This document shows positions 50,213 through 57,702 of a stretch of DNA of 64,000 bases, piece after piece. Made by a program: the position numbers and the translations under genes. The stretch lies in NCBI RefSeq assembly GCF_014648915.1, contig NZ_BMSA01000002.1, forward strand, positions 700,936 through 764,935. Reading direction: 5' to 3'. Positions within the stretch are counted from its first letter, which is position 1. Each line of letters begins with the position of its first letter. The DNA comes from Streptomyces phaeofaciens (GTDB lineage: Bacteria; Actinomycetota; Actinomycetes; Streptomycetales; Streptomycetaceae). A model generated the notes under the pieces. It ran no database searches and was not told the DNA's origin. It saw only the letters and a list, made by a program, of their open reading frames with translations.

Positions 50213-51004
50213 CTACCTCCCCTTCCCGGCCCCCTTCACCCACCGGTACACCAGCTCCGGCCTTCCCACCTGCCCGTACAGCGGCTTGCGTTCCGCCCGG
50301 CCCGCCTCCACCAGGTGCTCCAGATAGCGGCGGGCCGTGATCCGGGAGATGCCCACCGACTCGGCGACGCCGGCCGCGGTCAGGCCCTCGCCCGCCTCGC
50401 GCAGCGCCTCCGTCACGCGTTCCAGGGTCGGGGCGCTCAGGCCCTTCGGCAGAGCCGCGGGGCTCGGGGCGCGCAGGGCCGCCAGGGCGCGGTCGACCTC
50501 GTCCTGGCCGCTCGCCTCGCCGGCCGCTCCCCGGAACTCCGCGTACCGGACCAGACGGTCGCGGAGGGTCGCGAACGTGAAGGGTTTCAGGACGTACTGG
50601 ACCACGCCGAGCGACACTCCCTCCCGCACCACCGTCAGGTCCCGTGCGGACGTCACCGCGATCACGTCCGCGTGATAGCCGGCCGCCCGCAGTGACCTGG
50701 CCAGATGCAGGCCGTGGCCGTCGGGCAGGTGGAGGTCCAGGAGGAGCAGGTCCACCGGGGTGCGGTCCAGCAGCCGACGGGCCTCCGCACCCGTGTGCGC
50801 CTTTCCTACCGCGACGAATCCCGGCACTCGTCCGACGTACAGGACATGCGCGTCCGCGGCGACCGGGTCGTCCTCGACGACCAGCACCCGGATCGGCTCA
50901 CCGCCCGGGACACGCGGCACACCACCGGTCCCGCCGATGGCGCCGGCCCCACCAGTCGTGCCGGACCCACCGGTCCCGCCCGTCTCTCCTGTCACGTCCG
51001 TCAT
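50213..51004 (-). CDS. CitB/DcuR-type response regulator
   Basis: 263 residues. A Gly/Thr-rich stretch of ~35 residues precedes the receiver domain, which starts at EPIRVLVVEDDPVAAD and has phospho-acceptor Asp90 in LLLLDLHLPDGHG. The output HTH is near residues 200-235 (GLTAAGVAESVGISRITARRYLEHLVEAG), the form found in CitB/DcuR/DctR regulators of dicarboxylate uptake. The low-complexity N-terminus may be an annotation artefact if an internal start is used, but the ATG overlaps the kinase stop by 4 bp. It likely controls the divergent symporter gene. Confidence 0.93.
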   Translation of the reverse strand: MTDVTGETGGTGGSGTTGGAGAIGGTGGVPRVPGGEPIRVLVVEDDPVAADAHVLYVGRVPGFVAVGKAHTGAEARRLLDRTPVDLLLLDLHLPDGHGLHLARSLRAAGYHADVIAVTSARDLTVVREGVSLGVVQYVLKPFTFATLRDRLVRYAEFRGAAGEASGQDEVDRALAALRAPSPAALPKGLSAPTLERVTEALREAGEGLTAAGVAESVGISRITARRYLEHLVEAGRAERKPLYGQVGRPELVYRWVKGAGKGR

Positions 51005-52659
51005 CCTTTGCCTCCAGCCCCCGTCATCGCCCCGGAAGTACCGGAAGACGCCGTCGCGCGCAACGGCAGGCGCACCACGAATTCCGCGCCGCCCCCCTCG
51101 GCCTCGGTGACCGTCAGGGTGCCTTCGTGCCGATGGACGGCCTGGCGGACCAGGGCCAGGCCGAGGCCGCGGCCGCCCGGACCGGCCGGTTTCGTCGAGA
51201 AGCCGCGTTCGAAGACGAGGGACGCATGCGCAGGATCCACTCCCGCCCCGGTGTCCGCCACCCTGAGCAGCAGCTCGCCGCCCCCGACACCCTCCGTGGC
51301 CGCCGTCACGGTGACCCGGGCCCGCACACTGCCCTGCGCCGCGTCCACGGCGTTGTCGATGAGGTTGCCGAGGATGGTGACGAGATCGCGGGCCGGCAGG
51401 GACGACGGGAGCAGGCCGTCGTCCAGCCGGCTCTCCTGCGAGACCACCAGCTCCACGCCCCGCTCGTTCGCCTGGGCCGTCTTGCCCAGCAGCAGTGCGG
51501 CCAGCACCGGTTCGCTCACCGCCGCCACCACCTGGTCGGTCAGGGCCTGGGCCAGTTCCAGTTCGGCCGTCGCGAACTCCACGGCCTCGTCCGCCCGGCC
51601 CAGTTCGATCAGCGACACGACGGTGTGGAGCCGGTTCGCCGCCTCGTGCGCCTGGGAGCGCAGCGCCTGGGTGAAGCCCCGTTCCGAGTCCAGTTCGCCC
51701 ATCAGGGACTGGAGTTCCGTCACATCGCGCAGGGTCACCACCGTGCCCCGGCGCTCACCGCCGGAGACCGGGGAGGTGTTCACGACGAGGACCCGTTCCG
51801 CCGCCAGATGGACCTCGTCGACCCGCGGTTCGGAGGCCAGCAGCGCGCCCGTGAGCCCCGCCGGCAGACCCAGCTCCGCCACGGACCGGCCCACCACCTC
51901 CTCCGAGACGCCCAGCAGCTCCCGCGCCCCGTCGTTGATCAGCGCCACCTTGAACTGCCCGTCCAGCATCAGCAGTCCCTCACGCACCGCGTGCAACGCG
52001 GCCTGGTGGTAGTCGTGCATCCGGCTCAGTTCGCCCGCGTTCATCCCGTGCGTGTGCCGGCGCAGCGACGCGTTGATCACGTAGGTGCCCACGGCGCCCA
52101 GCAGCAGCGCGCCGGCGGCCACCGCGAGCAGGGCCGACACCTGGTCCTGCACCCGCTTGCTGATCTCCTCGACCCTGATGCCGGCGCTGACCAGGCCGAT
52201 GATCCGCCCGTTCTCGTCATGGATGGGGGTGACCGCGCGGACCGAGGCGCCCAGCGTGCCGGTGTAGGTCTCGGTGAAGGTGTCGCCCTTCAGCGCGGCC
52301 GCCGTGTTGCCCCGGAAGCGCTGGCCGATCTGGTTCTTGTCCGGATGGGTCCAGCGGATGCCGTCCGTGTTCATGATCGTGACGAAGTCGACCTCGGTGT
52401 CGCGCATGACCCGCAGGGCGTACGGCTGGAGCTCGGTGGTGGGGTCCGCGGTGTGGATCGCCGCCCGCACGGACGGGGAGTCGGCCACCGAACGGGCCAC
52501 CGCGGTGGCCTGGCGGGCCGCCGCCTCCTCGGCCTGGCTGTGGTTGCTGGCGTAGGCGAACAGGGCGTATCCCGCGACGACGATCGCTATCAGCACCGCC
52601 TGCATGGCGAACAGCTGGCCGGCCAGGCTGCGGGGCCGCGGGAGGTACGGGAGGCGCAT
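51001..52659 (-). CDS. CitA/DcuS-type sensor histidine kinase
   Basis: 552 residues. Membrane helices at about 12-35 and 175-195 flank an extracytoplasmic sCache/PAS-like sensor (PSVRAAIHTADPTTELQPYALRVMRDTEVDFVTIMN in pieces) with the CitA-type sequence GNTAAALKGDTFTETYTGTLG. A cytoplasmic PAS domain lies at about 220-320, then the phospho-acceptor helix with SQAHEAANRLHTVVSLIELG and a HATPase_c domain (GNLIDNAVDAA, GAGVDPA, GRGLGLALV). It should sense a C4-dicarboxylate or citrate and act with the regulator at 50213-51004 on the DctA gene next door. Confidence 0.94.
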   Translation of the reverse strand: MRLPYLPRPRSLAGQLFAMQAVLIAIVVAGYALFAYASNHSQAEEAAARQATAVARSVADSPSVRAAIHTADPTTELQPYALRVMRDTEVDFVTIMNTDGIRWTHPDKNQIGQRFRGNTAAALKGDTFTETYTGTLGASVRAVTPIHDENGRIIGLVSAGIRVEEISKRVQDQVSALLAVAAGALLLGAVGTYVINASLRRHTHGMNAGELSRMHDYHQAALHAVREGLLMLDGQFKVALINDGARELLGVSEEVVGRSVAELGLPAGLTGALLASEPRVDEVHLAAERVLVVNTSPVSGGERRGTVVTLRDVTELQSLMGELDSERGFTQALRSQAHEAANRLHTVVSLIELGRADEAVEFATAELELAQALTDQVVAAVSEPVLAALLLGKTAQANERGVELVVSQESRLDDGLLPSSLPARDLVTILGNLIDNAVDAAQGSVRARVTVTAATEGVGGGELLLRVADTGAGVDPAHASLVFERGFSTKPAGPGGRGLGLALVRQAVHRHEGTLTVTEAEGGGAEFVVRLPLRATASSGTSGAMTGAGGKG

Positions 52660-52724
52660 GTCGTCAGTGTGCCCCCGACGTTAAGCGTGAACTAAATGAA
52701 CGGAAGGGTGACCGCCCTCACAGG

Positions 52725-52761
52725 CCGGGAGATAGTCACCGCATTCCCCTTATCTCCCCGG
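52725..52761. promoter_or_regulatory. Inverted repeat in the divergent kinase / dctA promoter
   Basis: Arms GGGAGATA (52727-52734) and TATCTCCC (52751-52758) are perfect, extended by CC and CGG outside. The spacer is 16 bp. It lies 51 bp upstream of the dctA start, so it could bind the CitB-type regulator. It could also fold as a leader hairpin. Confidence 0.55.
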
Positions 52762-52811
52762 TCGTGAGCCGCACGCCGGTGATGCCGACGAAGACGTCAA
52801 GGAGGGCAGCC

Positions 52812-54209
52812 GTGGCCGCCAGCAGCACCCCCGATACGGCACCTGCCGCACCCGCCGCCAAGCGGGACCGTACCCACTACCTGTACATCGCGGTGATCGT
52901 CGCGGTCGCCATCGGCATCGCCGTCGGGCTGATCGCGCCCGACTTCGCGGTCGAGCTGAAGCCGATCGGTACCGGCTTCGTCAACCTGATCAAGATGATG
53001 ATCTCGCCGATCATCTTCTGCACCATCGTGCTCGGCATCGGCTCGGTACGGAAGGCCGCCAAGGTCGGCGCCGTCGGCGGTATCGCCCTCGGCTACTTCC
53101 TGGTCATGTCGCTGGTCGCCCTCGGCATCGGTCTGGTCGTCGGCAACATCCTGGAGCCGGGCACGGGCCTGGCCATCACGGACGCGGTGAAGGAGACCGG
53201 CCAGGCGCAGGTCTCGGCCGAGGCCAAGGACACCACCGAGTTCCTGCTGGGGATCATCCCGACCACGATCGTCTCCGCCTTCACCGGCGGTGAGGTGCTC
53301 CAGACCCTGCTGGTCGCGCTGCTCGCCGGGTTCGCCCTCCAGGCCATGGGTGCCGCGGGCCAGCCGATCATCCGCGGTGTCGAGCACATCCAGCGGCTCG
53401 TCTTCCGCATCCTGGGCATGGTGATGTGGGCGGCTCCGATCGGTGCCTTCGGCGCCATCGCCGCCGTCACCGGTTCCGCGGGCGTCGACGCGCTCAAGAG
53501 CCTCGCCGTCCTGATGCTCGGCTTCTACGTCACCTGTTTCCTCTTCGTCTTCCTCGTGCTCGGCGCGCTGCTGCGGGTGGTCGCGGGCCTGAACATCCTC
53601 ACGCTCTTCAAGTACCTGGGCCGTGAGTTCCTGCTGATCCTGTCCACCTCCTCCTCCGAGTCCGCGCTGCCGCGCCTCATCGCGAAGATGGAGCACCTGG
53701 GTGTCAGCAAGCCCGTCGTCGGCATCACCGTCCCGACCGGCTACTCGTTCAACCTCGACGGCACCATGATCTACATGACCATGGCGTCCCTGTACATCGC
53801 CGACGCCATGGGTACGCCGATGTCGCTCGGCGAGCAGATCCCGCTGCTGCTCTTCCTGCTGGTCGCCTCCAAGGGCGCCGCGGGTGTCACCGGTGCCGGT
53901 CTCGCGACGCTGGCCGGTGGCCTCCAGTCGCACAAGCCCGCCCTGGTGGACGGGATCGGCCTCATCGTCGGCATCGACCGCTTCATGAGCGAGGCCCGCG
54001 CCCTCACCAACTTCGCCGGCAACGCCGTCGCCACCGTCCTGATCGGCACCTGGACCAAGGAGATCGACAAGGAGCGCGTCGGCGTGGTGCTCGCCGGCGG
54101 GCTGCCCTTCGACGAGAAGACCCTGCTCGACGAGGACGGCCACGGCGGTGCGGTGGCGGAGGTCCCCGAGCAGCGCGAGGACGGCCAGAAGGAACTGGCC
54201 AAAGCCTAG
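52812..54209 (+). CDS. dctA: C4-dicarboxylate:cation symporter, DctA-type (DAACS family)
   Basis: 465 residues from GTG 52812, which has a perfect AAGGAGG six bases upstream; an earlier in-frame ATG has none. It should import succinate, fumarate or malate (or glutamate/aspartate) with H+ or Na+. The family signature is complete: the Ser-rich loop STSSSESALPRLI, PTGYSFNLDGTMIYMTMA with the NxxGT-like motif, GAAGVTGAGLATLAG and MSEARALTNFAGNAVATVLIG. About eight membrane helices plus two re-entrant loops. The adjacent CitAB-like system probably induces it. Confidence 0.94.
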   Translation: MAASSTPDTAPAAPAAKRDRTHYLYIAVIVAVAIGIAVGLIAPDFAVELKPIGTGFVNLIKMMISPIIFCTIVLGIGSVRKAAKVGAVGGIALGYFLVMSLVALGIGLVVGNILEPGTGLAITDAVKETGQAQVSAEAKDTTEFLLGIIPTTIVSAFTGGEVLQTLLVALLAGFALQAMGAAGQPIIRGVEHIQRLVFRILGMVMWAAPIGAFGAIAAVTGSAGVDALKSLAVLMLGFYVTCFLFVFLVLGALLRVVAGLNILTLFKYLGREFLLILSTSSSESALPRLIAKMEHLGVSKPVVGITVPTGYSFNLDGTMIYMTMASLYIADAMGTPMSLGEQIPLLLFLLVASKGAAGVTGAGLATLAGGLQSHKPALVDGIGLIVGIDRFMSEARALTNFAGNAVATVLIGTWTKEIDKERVGVVLAGGLPFDEKTLLDEDGHGGAVAEVPEQREDGQKELAKA

Positions 54210-54271
54210 GGCCTCCGAAAGACAGGCCCCAGGGCCGCTGAAAGAAGGACCCCGGGCCCGAGCCATCGACT

Positions 54272-54312
54272 CCGGGTGCCCGGCCCCGCCTGAACCGGGG
54301 CCGGGCACCCGG
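54272..54312 (+). terminator. Strong terminator after dctA
   Basis: Perfect 17-bp arms CCGGGTGCCCGGCCCCG (54272-54288) and its complement (54296-54312), with a 7-nt loop. It lies between convergent genes and can act in both directions. Confidence 0.88.
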
Positions 54313-54333
54313 CCACCATCGCACCACCCGCGG

Positions 54334-55311
54334 TCACCGCACCGCACCTCGCCTCCGGGCGGCTGAGACACTCCCCCCGTCGCTCAGCCGCCCGGTTCTT
54401 CCGTGTCCGGCCCCGCGCCGCGCCCGCTCCACCGCCCTCCCCAGCGCCGTCAGTTCCTCCTCGCCCAGCTCCAGGTCCGCCGCTCCGGCCGAGTCCCGTG
54501 CCGTCTCGGGGCGGCTCGCGCCCGGAATGGGGATCACGGTGGGGGAGCGGGACAGGAGCCAGGCCAGGCAGACCTGCTGCGGACTCACGCCGTGCTGCCG
54601 CGCGACCTCGTGGAATGCGGCGAAGGGGCCCTCGTCCGCCAGGCCCGAGGGCCCGTCCAGGGAACTGCGGGAGATCCCGCCCAGTGGGCTCCACGGCAGG
54701 AACGCCAGCCCCAGCCCGGCCGCCAGCCGCAGCTCCTGCTCGCTGTCGCCGACCGCCGGGGAGTAGCGGTTCTGTACGGAGACCAGCCGGTCGCCGAGGA
54801 TCTCCCGGGCCGCGCGGATCTGGTCGGCGTCCACGTTGGAGACACCGGCCAGCCGGATCTTGCCCTCCTGCGCCAGCTCGCGCAGCGCGCCCACCGACTC
54901 CGCGAAGGGGACGGCCGGATCGGGCTTGTGGAGCTGGTACAGGCCGATCGCCTCGACGCCGAGCCGGCGCAGCGAGCCTTCGGCGGCCGCCCTGAGACGG
55001 CGCGGATCGCCGTTCACCGTCCAGCCGCCGCCCGCCGGCCGGCCCCGGCCGCCCTTGGTCGCCACCAGCACGGTGTCGGTGTCCCCGCCCCAGGTGGCGA
55101 GCGCGCGGGCCAGCAGGCGTTCGTTGTGGCCGGGCTCCTCGCCGGGCAGATGGTAGGAGTCGGCCGTGTCCAGCAGGGTCACCCCCGCGTCCAGTGCCGC
55201 GTGGACGGTGGCCAGGGCACGCGCCTCGTCGGGCCGCCCCTCGATGGACAGCGGCATCGTGCCGAGTCCGACCGCGCTCACCGGCAGCTCGCCCAGGGTA
55301 CGCAGACGCAT
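54334..55311 (-). CDS. Aldo/keto reductase
   Basis: 325 residues, an NADPH-dependent (beta/alpha)8-barrel enzyme. The catalytic tetrad region is visible: Asp and Tyr in TLLDTADSYHLPG, Lys in VLVATKGG, and His in LYQLHKPDP; the cofactor loop SRSPTVIPIPGASRPE is typical. The final ~25 residues are Arg/Gly-rich and likely disordered. The ATG at 55311 lies 1 bp after the stop of the upstream gene. Substrate unknown. Confidence 0.93.
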   Translation of the reverse strand: MRLRTLGELPVSAVGLGTMPLSIEGRPDEARALATVHAALDAGVTLLDTADSYHLPGEEPGHNERLLARALATWGGDTDTVLVATKGGRGRPAGGGWTVNGDPRRLRAAAEGSLRRLGVEAIGLYQLHKPDPAVPFAESVGALRELAQEGKIRLAGVSNVDADQIRAAREILGDRLVSVQNRYSPAVGDSEQELRLAAGLGLAFLPWSPLGGISRSSLDGPSGLADEGPFAAFHEVARQHGVSPQQVCLAWLLSRSPTVIPIPGASRPETARDSAGAADLELGEEELTALGRAVERARRGAGHGRTGRLSDGGSVSAARRRGAVR

Positions 55312-55312
55312 G

Positions 55313-56254
55313 TCAGTCCCCCTTCCCGGAGGTGACCGGAGCGGCCGCCCCGAGGGTCTCCGCCACCGCCCCGGCCAGCCAGTCCCGGGCCCTGCCGAAC
55401 ACGTAACCCAGCCCGACGGCACGGGAGTTGTCCATGCCGTAGAAGCGGCGGAAGGAGAACGGCGAGACCGTGCCGATCTCGGTCTCGCGCAATACGGTCT
55501 CGCCGTACGGGAGGTGCGCGGCGATCGCGTCGCACAGGTCCTGTGTGGTCAGCCGGCCGTGGGAGGCCGCGTTGACGGGGCCGGTGAAGGTCTGGCCCGC
55601 CGTCCAGAACAGGAAGTCGGCGATCTCCTCGACGTGGATGTAGGTCGCGGGACGGTTCACCGCCGGCACCGCTATGGGCTCGCCGGAGCGGATACGGGAG
55701 GCGTAGTGCTCCAGCCGTCCGGTGAAGTCGTCGTCCCCGCCCAGGACATGGGCGACGCGCACGGCGACGTACGGGAACGCGGGCTCCGCCGCGAACACCG
55801 CCTCCGCCTGCCGCTTGCCCTCGCCGTAGTGGGCGTCGAGGAACTCCGCCTCGTGCCAGGGGAGTCCGAGGTCCACGGCGACGCCCAGCGGATCGACGTC
55901 CGTCTCCCGTACGGGCGCGAGGGAGTCCTCGTACTCGTACACCTCGACCGTGGACGTCATCACGTAGCGGCGGGTGCGGCCGGTGAACACGCGGCGGGCG
56001 ACGGCCGCCTGGCGCGGGGTGTAGCAGACCTGGTCGACGACGACGTCGAAGGTGCGGGAGCCCAGGGCGCTCCTGAGCGAGGTCTCGTCGTCGCGGTCGG
56101 CGACGAGGTGCACGGCACCCGGGGGCGGGGCCGACGATCCGCGATTGAGCACGGTCACCCGGTCCCCGGCGGCGAGCAGCCGTGTGATCAGCCGCTTGCC
56201 GAAGTAGCGGTTCCCGCCGATGACCAGTACCTCTCGTGGCTTGTCCATGACCAT
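55313..56254 (-). CDS. NAD-dependent epimerase/dehydratase-like protein (SDR extended)
   Basis: A protein of 313 residues with a Rossmann fold. The dinucleotide motif is VLVIGGNRYFGKRLITRLL, an unusual GGxxYFG form found in epimerase-like proteins of the plastid CSP41 group. YGEGKRQAE holds the catalytic Tyr-x3-Lys. Sequence YVMTSTVEVYEYED resembles that group too. Start ATG 56254 has GGGAG upstream; the next ATG, at 56248, is also possible. It may act on nucleotide sugars. Operon with the aldo/keto reductase; divergent from an Lrp gene. Confidence 0.9.
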   Translation of the reverse strand: MVMDKPREVLVIGGNRYFGKRLITRLLAAGDRVTVLNRGSSAPPPGAVHLVADRDDETSLRSALGSRTFDVVVDQVCYTPRQAAVARRVFTGRTRRYVMTSTVEVYEYEDSLAPVRETDVDPLGVAVDLGLPWHEAEFLDAHYGEGKRQAEAVFAAEPAFPYVAVRVAHVLGGDDDFTGRLEHYASRIRSGEPIAVPAVNRPATYIHVEEIADFLFWTAGQTFTGPVNAASHGRLTTQDLCDAIAAHLPYGETVLRETEIGTVSPFSFRRFYGMDNSRAVGLGYVFGRARDWLAGAVAETLGAAAPVTSGKGD

Positions 56255-56293
56255 AATTCTCCCGGTGTGCCCACCCGTCCTGAAGGGGGAACC

Positions 56294-56803
56294 ATGGGAG
56301 TTCCGGCCGCAGTGCCAAAAGAACCACGGCATCCACGCGTCGGCACCGGCGAAACATCGGTGGCCTTCGACGCCCTGGACCGGCAGATCCTCCTGCTGCT
56401 CCAGACCGACGGCCGGATCAAGCTCAGCGAGCTGGGCCGCAGGGTCCGGCTCAGCCCGGCGGCGGTCACCGAGCGGGTGCGGCGGCTGGAGGCCGCGGGG
56501 GTGATCAGCGGCTACGGCGCCCGGGTCCGGCCGGCCCGCCTGGGGTACGGCATCCAGGCGTTCGTCCGGGTCGATCCGCACGGCGGGTACAACCTGAAGC
56601 ACCCGAGGACCCTGGAGCTGATGGAGCGGCCGGAGATCACCGAGGTGCACCACGTGGTCGGCGAGGACTGCTGGATCCTGAAGGTCGCCGTCACCGACAC
56701 GGTCCATCTGGAGGAGGTTCTGGAGGCGGTCTCGGTCCTCGGCCGCACGACCACCTCGATCGTGCTCACCTCGCCGGTGGAGCACAAACCCCTCTTGCCT
56801 TGA
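56294..56803 (+). CDS. Lrp/AsnC-family transcriptional regulator
   Basis: 169 residues. N-terminal HTH: FDALDRQILLLLQTDGRIKLSELGRRVRLSPAAVTERVRRLEAAGVISGY, shown here in the family layout starting near residue 25. C-terminal RAM ligand domain with VHHVVGEDCWILKVAV, the Gly-Glu-x-Cys motif of AsnC-type proteins. Start preceded by AAGGGGGA. It is divergent from the epimerase-reductase operon, its likely target, with 39 bp between starts. Confidence 0.93.
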   Translation: MGVPAAVPKEPRHPRVGTGETSVAFDALDRQILLLLQTDGRIKLSELGRRVRLSPAAVTERVRRLEAAGVISGYGARVRPARLGYGIQAFVRVDPHGGYNLKHPRTLELMERPEITEVHHVVGEDCWILKVAVTDTVHLEEVLEAVSVLGRTTTSIVLTSPVEHKPLLP

Positions 56804-56825
56804 CGTGGGCGTCAAGGCGTACGTT
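56795..56825 (+). promoter_or_regulatory. MerR-type promoter with dyad between -35 and -10
   Basis: TTGCCT (56795-56800) and TACGTT (56820-56825) are separated by 19 bp, the long spacer of MerR-regulated promoters. The spacer carries CCTTGACG (56798-56805) and CGTCAAGG (56810-56817), a perfect 8-bp dyad with a 4-bp centre. The ATG begins 8 bp after the -10, so the message is probably leaderless. The site overlaps the end of the Lrp gene. Confidence 0.72.
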
Positions 56826-56832
56826 CGTCCGC

Positions 56833-57237
56833 ATGCGAATCGGCGAGCTGGCCGCGCGGGCCGGGACCACGACGCGCACGCTGCGGTACTACGAGTCGCG
56901 GGGGCTGCTGCCCGCGCGGCGCGGTGAGAACGGGTACCGGACGTACGACGAGAGCGATCTGCGGCTGCTGCGGCAGATCAGGACCCTCCAGGACTTCGGG
57001 TTCGGCCTGGAGGAGACCCGGCCGTTCGTGGAGTGTCTGCGGGCCGGTCACCCCGAAGGGGACTCGTGCCCCGCCTCGCTCGCGGTGTACCGGCGCAAGC
57101 TGGACGAACTGGACGCGCTCATCGGGGAGCTGCGGGCGGTGCGGGAGCAGGTCGCCGGGCGGCTGGTACGGGCCGCCGACGCGCTGGCTCCGGGGAGTCC
57201 GGAGCCCGGGTGTGAGCTGGGAGGCCGGGAATGGTGA
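56833..57237 (+). CDS. MerR-family transcriptional regulator
   Basis: 134 residues. N-terminal winged helix MRIGELAARAGTTTRTLRYYESRGLLPARR is canonical (residues 1-30), followed by a long coiled-coil dimerisation helix (YRRKLDELDALIGELRAVREQVAGRL). Three Cys are present: Cys75 in FVECLRAG, one in GDSCPASL and one near the end (PGCELGG); with two of them near the effector-binding end of the coil, a thiol or metal sensor is possible. Overlaps the thioredoxin start by 7 bp. Confidence 0.93.
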   Translation: MRIGELAARAGTTTRTLRYYESRGLLPARRGENGYRTYDESDLRLLRQIRTLQDFGFGLEETRPFVECLRAGHPEGDSCPASLAVYRRKLDELDALIGELRAVREQVAGRLVRAADALAPGSPEPGCELGGREW

Positions 57238-57548
57238 TCGATGTGACGGACGCGGATTTCGAGACCGAGGTGATCGGGTCCGAGCTGCCGGTGCTGGTGG
57301 AGTTCACCGCCGACTGGTGCCCGCCGTGCCGGCAGATGGGCCCGGTGCTGAAGGCCCTCGCCGCGGAGGAGGGGGACCGGCTGAAGGTGGTGCAGCTGAA
57401 CGTGGACGCCAACCCGGAGACCACGAACGCCTACAAGGTGCTGTCGATGCCGACCTTCATGGTCTTCCAAGGCGGTGAGCCGGTGAAGGCCATGGTGGGC
57501 GCCCGGCCCAGGCGGCGGCTGCTGGAGGAACTCTCCGACGTGCTCTGA
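57231..57548 (+). CDS. trxA: Thioredoxin
   Basis: 105 residues, a single thioredoxin fold. The active site reads Trp29-Cys30-Pro31-Pro32-Cys33; the usual WCGPC has Gly at position 31, so Pro here is a change that alters redox potential in other thioredoxins. The cis-Pro in SMPTFMVFQGG is present. Co-translated with the MerR regulator (7-bp overlap), so it is probably induced by whatever the MerR protein senses, perhaps thiol stress. Which of the organism's thioredoxins this is cannot be told. Confidence 0.93.
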   Translation: MVIDVTDADFETEVIGSELPVLVEFTADWCPPCRQMGPVLKALAAEEGDRLKVVQLNVDANPETTNAYKVLSMPTFMVFQGGEPVKAMVGARPRRRLLEELSDVL

Positions 57549-57582
57549 CCCGCGACCCGTCCCGTACGGCTCCGTACAGCGA

Positions 57583-57614
57583 AAATCCCCCGGGCAATTG
57601 CGCTCGGGGGATTT
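57583..57614 (+). terminator. Terminator after the merR-trx operon
   Basis: Arms AAATCCCCCG (57583-57592) and CGGGGGATTT (57605-57614) pair perfectly. The A-rich start and T-rich end resemble a classical intrinsic terminator. The following 85 bp are unusually A/T-rich and probably hold the promoter of the helicase gene. Confidence 0.85.
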
Positions 57615-57702
57615 CTCTGCGTATATTCGATGATTCGCGACTCGATATGAATTTGATCGCGAATAAGTTCAGTGAGCAGAGTATATCCGGGCGGGAGTGG
57701 AA

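Noticed and set aside
57549..57702. Rifamycin-associated element before the HelR/HelD-like gene
   Set aside because: No matching GGGGCTTGC-type inverted repeat was found in the gap.
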